64,000 nucleotides of DNA from Nemertoderma westbladi (lineage: Eukaryota; Xenacoelomorpha; Nemertodermatida; Nemertodermatidae): NCBI GenBank assembly GCA_032718475.1, contig JAUCBJ010000001.1, positions 1-64,000 on the forward strand, read 5' to 3'. Positions within the stretch are counted from its first letter, which is position 1. Every line of letters starts with the position of its first letter. The translations under genes and the position numbers were made by a program. A model generated the notes under the pieces. The model did no database searches, had not been told where the DNA came from, and worked only from the letters and a program-made list of their open reading frames with translations. Below are positions 61,250-64,000 of the stretch, piece by piece.

Positions 61250-62550
61250 CAGGGCTAGGACGCATTAACTACTACGGTCTCTGATTGGTTCTTACTTCAG
61301 GTTGAATTGTGTTGTGACGAGATTTGGGGTTTGCAAATCAGCAACACGGGAATTTTCGCCATGTGACAGGCAATGTGCAACGGAAATTATTTTTACTTTC
61401 GTTTTCAGTTATATGTCTGCATGTCATATCAGATGTCAGTAGGCACTAGGCAGTCTGGCAGTAGGTTCAGTATGTGTGTGTATGAGATGAAGTTTGATAT
61501 TGTACTGTTTTGTCCTACACAGTTTTATTTAAATTTGATTAACTGTCACTGTCATGACTTGAATTTGATAAATTTTGAAGTTCCAACAGTAGGCCTACAG
61601 CTACTGCTACAGCCGTAGACCTACCGGCACCGGCAGACAGCGAGACAGGTACTTATACTGTTATAGAGGCCTACTGTCTGACTGTACCGGTTGCCGGTAT
61701 AGACTATGCCATGATATTCCTAAATCTGTAAATTGCGATTACAATTCCAAATTCTGCAATTTATAAGTAAAAAATGGCGAAATGCAGTAGCCTATGCGAC
61801 ATACCGGTACCTTCGGTAATAAATGTATGTTCCTTACCTCTGTACCTACAGCTGTACAGTGCTACAGTACGTCTGTAGTGGGCTATTATTTGTCCTATCT
61901 GCCTATTGCTGTATTGAGCATTGTAAACTTTACTCTTTCTGTCTTTATTAACTGATTAATATGTTTTAATATAGCCCATTCCCCGGTATTAATTATTATT
62001 TATGTTTTCTTATTATAGCCCAGATGTTTGCCTATATATGTATATATATACTGTATGTTGATGAAGCCCTTGCGCATTTTAATTATTTTTACTTGAAACT
62101 AAGAATGCTTTGCCCTTTTTTTAATTTCATTTTTATGTAATTCAATTTTTATGTATTACCGGTACTTTAATAATTAATATGCACCAACTGTATAGGCCTA
62201 TGTAAGTACTGTAAAGAGTAAATCTAAATAAACTACCATTTTAATTATTTTACTAATTCTACTGTAGCCTAGTCAGTCATTGCAGCATTGTGTGTGTAGG
62301 TCTATTGTTGATTGTAGGCCTATACTGCTATAGGTACCTGACTGCCTGATACCATTACCTGTATTTTTATTATAACAGTATAACAGTACGAGTACATACA
62401 CCTGTACTTGCTGTACACGCTTATTACCGGTCAGCCGGTCTGCCGGTAGCGTACCGTACTTTGCCAGATATGTTCATAATTATGTCATTCTACTGTATAG
62501 GTGCAAAATTTAATATTTTATAGTTATTCTGGCGATATTAATAAGGGCAG
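61250..62550. other. Intergenic sequence, nothing recognised
   Basis: Sequence is rich in TAGGCCTA, ACCGGTA and TACAGTAC words, with TATATA and poly(T) stretches. No supported gene. Confidence 0.45.
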
Positions 62551-62555
62551 AAGGG

Positions 62556-63018
62556 TCAACTGGGGTGAAGTGAGAAGTGAGCTACTTTTGCAGTTTTTGT
62601 GTTTTAAAAATAGTTAATATCACATTGAGGAAATACCAATGCATTCCTTTGTGCACTACATTATTGCTCTAAACCATCTCAACAAAAATTAAAACATAAT
62701 TTGCATATTAAATAGGAAAATTATATATTTTGTTTAGAGCACACAAGTAGCTCAATTTACCCCACTCATGGCTGCATGGGGCAAAGTGAACTATCTATAA
62801 AATCATTTGCAAAACCATTTTAACCCGAATCGGTCATTGCTATGATAGAATCATTACATAATTTGCCTATTAAATAGGCAGATTATGTATTTTTTTGGCC
62901 TCTCGAATAGCTCACTTTACCCTACTCATGGGGCAAAGTGAGCTTTCTCTCAAATGAGGTCCAAAACCATTTTACCCCAATCAGTAATTTTCCTGGGGTA
63001 AAGTGAACCATTTTTTAT
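62556..63018. repeat. Diverged repeat, period about 162 bp, with GGGGCAAAGTGAGCT words
   Basis: AATTTGCATATTAAATAGG at 62698 recurs at 62860, followed each time by AGCTCA-TTTACCC, ACTCATG, GGGGCAAAGTGA and AAAACCATTTTA. The word GGGGTRAAGTGARC also starts and ends the block. This is either a short tandem array or two overlapping insertions of one element. Confidence 0.7.
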
Positions 63019-63087
63019 GTTAAAAAAAAATCATCAGATAAACATATAGGCCTACCAACTGACCAATTATCTCGGGTCATACACAGG

Positions 63088-63235
63088 GCTGGCAAAAACC
63101 ATAGGTTTTTCAGAAAAATTTTTAGGTTTTAGGTTTTTGCAAGGTTTTTGTAGGTTTTTGGAAGGTTTTTGCAGGTTTTTGAAGGTTTTCGCTAGGTTTT
63201 TGTAGTATTTCGCTAGGTTTTTGTAGTATTTCTGT
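63088..63235. repeat. AGGTTTTTG-rich simple repeat
   Basis: AGGTTTTTGCA, AGGTTTTTGTA and AGGTTTTTGGA variants repeat about every 11-18 bp, and TTTTTGTAGTATTTCGCTAG is duplicated at the end. Confidence 0.8.
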
Positions 63236-63937
63236 ATTTGTATACCGGTATTGATTGATTAGATTGACCTGGTTGGTAAATGATTAGATAAATTATATGG
63301 GGCGACATTTGGTCAACCTGTCAACTGTCAAGATTATATTTTATAGATACACTACAGCACTATGATACAAAATTGTTTGAAAGAATGAGTCCATCAGGTT
63401 TCATTGTCATATTAGTTACATTTATATAAACCTGTACAATGTCTGAAAGTAGGCTTACAGCAGTAGCAGTACAGACTACAGTCTTAAATTCAGACAGTAG
63501 GCTGGTAGGTGCAACTATTTATTACACTATTAGTGCATAGTGTATTAGTTCCGTAGTCTATTAGTATCATTAGCATCAATCAATGCATGCAGAATGCAGG
63601 CACGCGATTCAGCGAATGCAGAATGCCACCCCATCCCACAGTCCCATACTGGACCATAAAAGCATAACGTAAACCATAACCCGATAACCACCAGACTCCC
63701 TGACTGCCTGTGACCACCAGGCAGTTGACCAGAGTGCAGAGCCAGAGCTGCAGAGACCACCCACTGACGCTGACCCAGCCACCTGGCTGCCTGGACCACT
63801 GCTGACTGCTGCACTGTACTGCTGTACGTGTACAGTTATGTTACAGTTATACTAGGATGGCTAAAACGTCTGTCCTTATCTGATCTGATCTGACGGTATC
63901 TGACACTTGTTCCACCTTGCAGCCTTGGTTCAGAGTC

Positions 63938-64000
63938 CACCTTGGTGTAGTGGTTATATTGAATTCACGTCTCGTGGAGGTTGTGGGTTCAATCCCGGCA
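63938..64000 (+). mobile_element. tRNA-derived SINE head, cut by the window edge
   Basis: CACCTTGGTGTAGTGGTTAT and GAGGTTGTGGGTTCAATCCC are clear A and B boxes, again around a TCT anticodon-like loop. Because the same sequence occurs at 58835-58897 it is more likely a SINE than an arginine tRNA gene, but the acceptor stem lies outside the window and cannot be checked. Confidence 0.6.

Noticed and set aside
63545-63814. An 89-codon minus-strand gene
   Set aside because: The open frame is in a GC-rich stretch of short CTGACTGC/CTGCCTG words with no family resemblance; composition is enough to explain it.
63938-64000. A functional arginine tRNA gene (TCT)
   Set aside because: A diverged copy of the same sequence occurs at 58835-58897 and the acceptor stem cannot be seen, so a SINE is the better call.

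Overview
The window is nuclear DNA from a multicellular animal. It shows spliced coding exons, a long transposon-filled intron, non-LTR retrotransposon (LINE) debris, tRNA-derived SINEs, short inverted-repeat elements and large tandem arrays. The frequent words TAGGCCTA, TACAGTAC and ACCGGTA, the general AT-richness and a divergent NMDA-receptor sequence make me think of a marine invertebrate, perhaps a deuterostome such as an echinoderm. That placement is an impression, not a proof. I see no operons, ribosome-binding sites, CRISPR arrays, rRNA genes or plausible functional tRNA genes.

The one confidently identified protein gene is on the minus strand. It is the 5' part of an NMDA-type glutamate receptor subunit 1 gene (GRIN1/GluN1-like). 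Four exons are visible: exon 1 at 46218-45960 with start codon and signal peptide, exon 2 at 42689-42559, exon 3 at 41924-41748 and exon 4 at 8324-8224. Splice signals and reading phases agree at every junction. Together they encode about 222 residues of the amino-terminal domain. The channel and ligand-binding parts would lie to the left, beyond position 1. Intron 3 is about 33.4 kb. Exon 4 has two in-frame acceptors 63 nt apart, at the place where vertebrate GluN1 carries its optional 21-residue N1 cassette.

Region by region: 1-8.2 kb is presumed GRIN1 intron 4, with LINE fragments, a 31/32-bp minisatellite, an inverted-repeat element with G-tract ends and a G-rich 36-bp repeat. From 8.2 to 10.4 kb come exon 4, a TA-flanked MITE and a decayed CR1/L2-like LINE. 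From 10.46 to 14.27 kb there is a mixed 55/70-bp tandem array. From 14.72 to 35.05 kb there is a roughly 20-kb array of an 18-bp unit (typically CCACTACTATCGGATAGT), whose very long apparent ORFs follow from a unit length divisible by three. From 35 to 46.2 kb come the rest of intron 3, a truncated LINE, SINEs and exons 3, 2 and 1.

Upstream of the start codon (46.2-64 kb) no gene is secure. The region holds a 128-bp tandem duplication and an 855-bp foldback element just 5' of the gene, a three-level nested transposon (50.1-52.9 kb), an 8-bp-TSD element at 59.4-59.9 kb, SINE heads and several small tandem repeats. Two themes recur. Long poly(G)/poly(C) tracts often end a dispersed repeat family. 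The odd palindrome ACTATC-N-GATAGT is the core of the 18-bp satellite and also appears in a small cluster at 55.5 kb.
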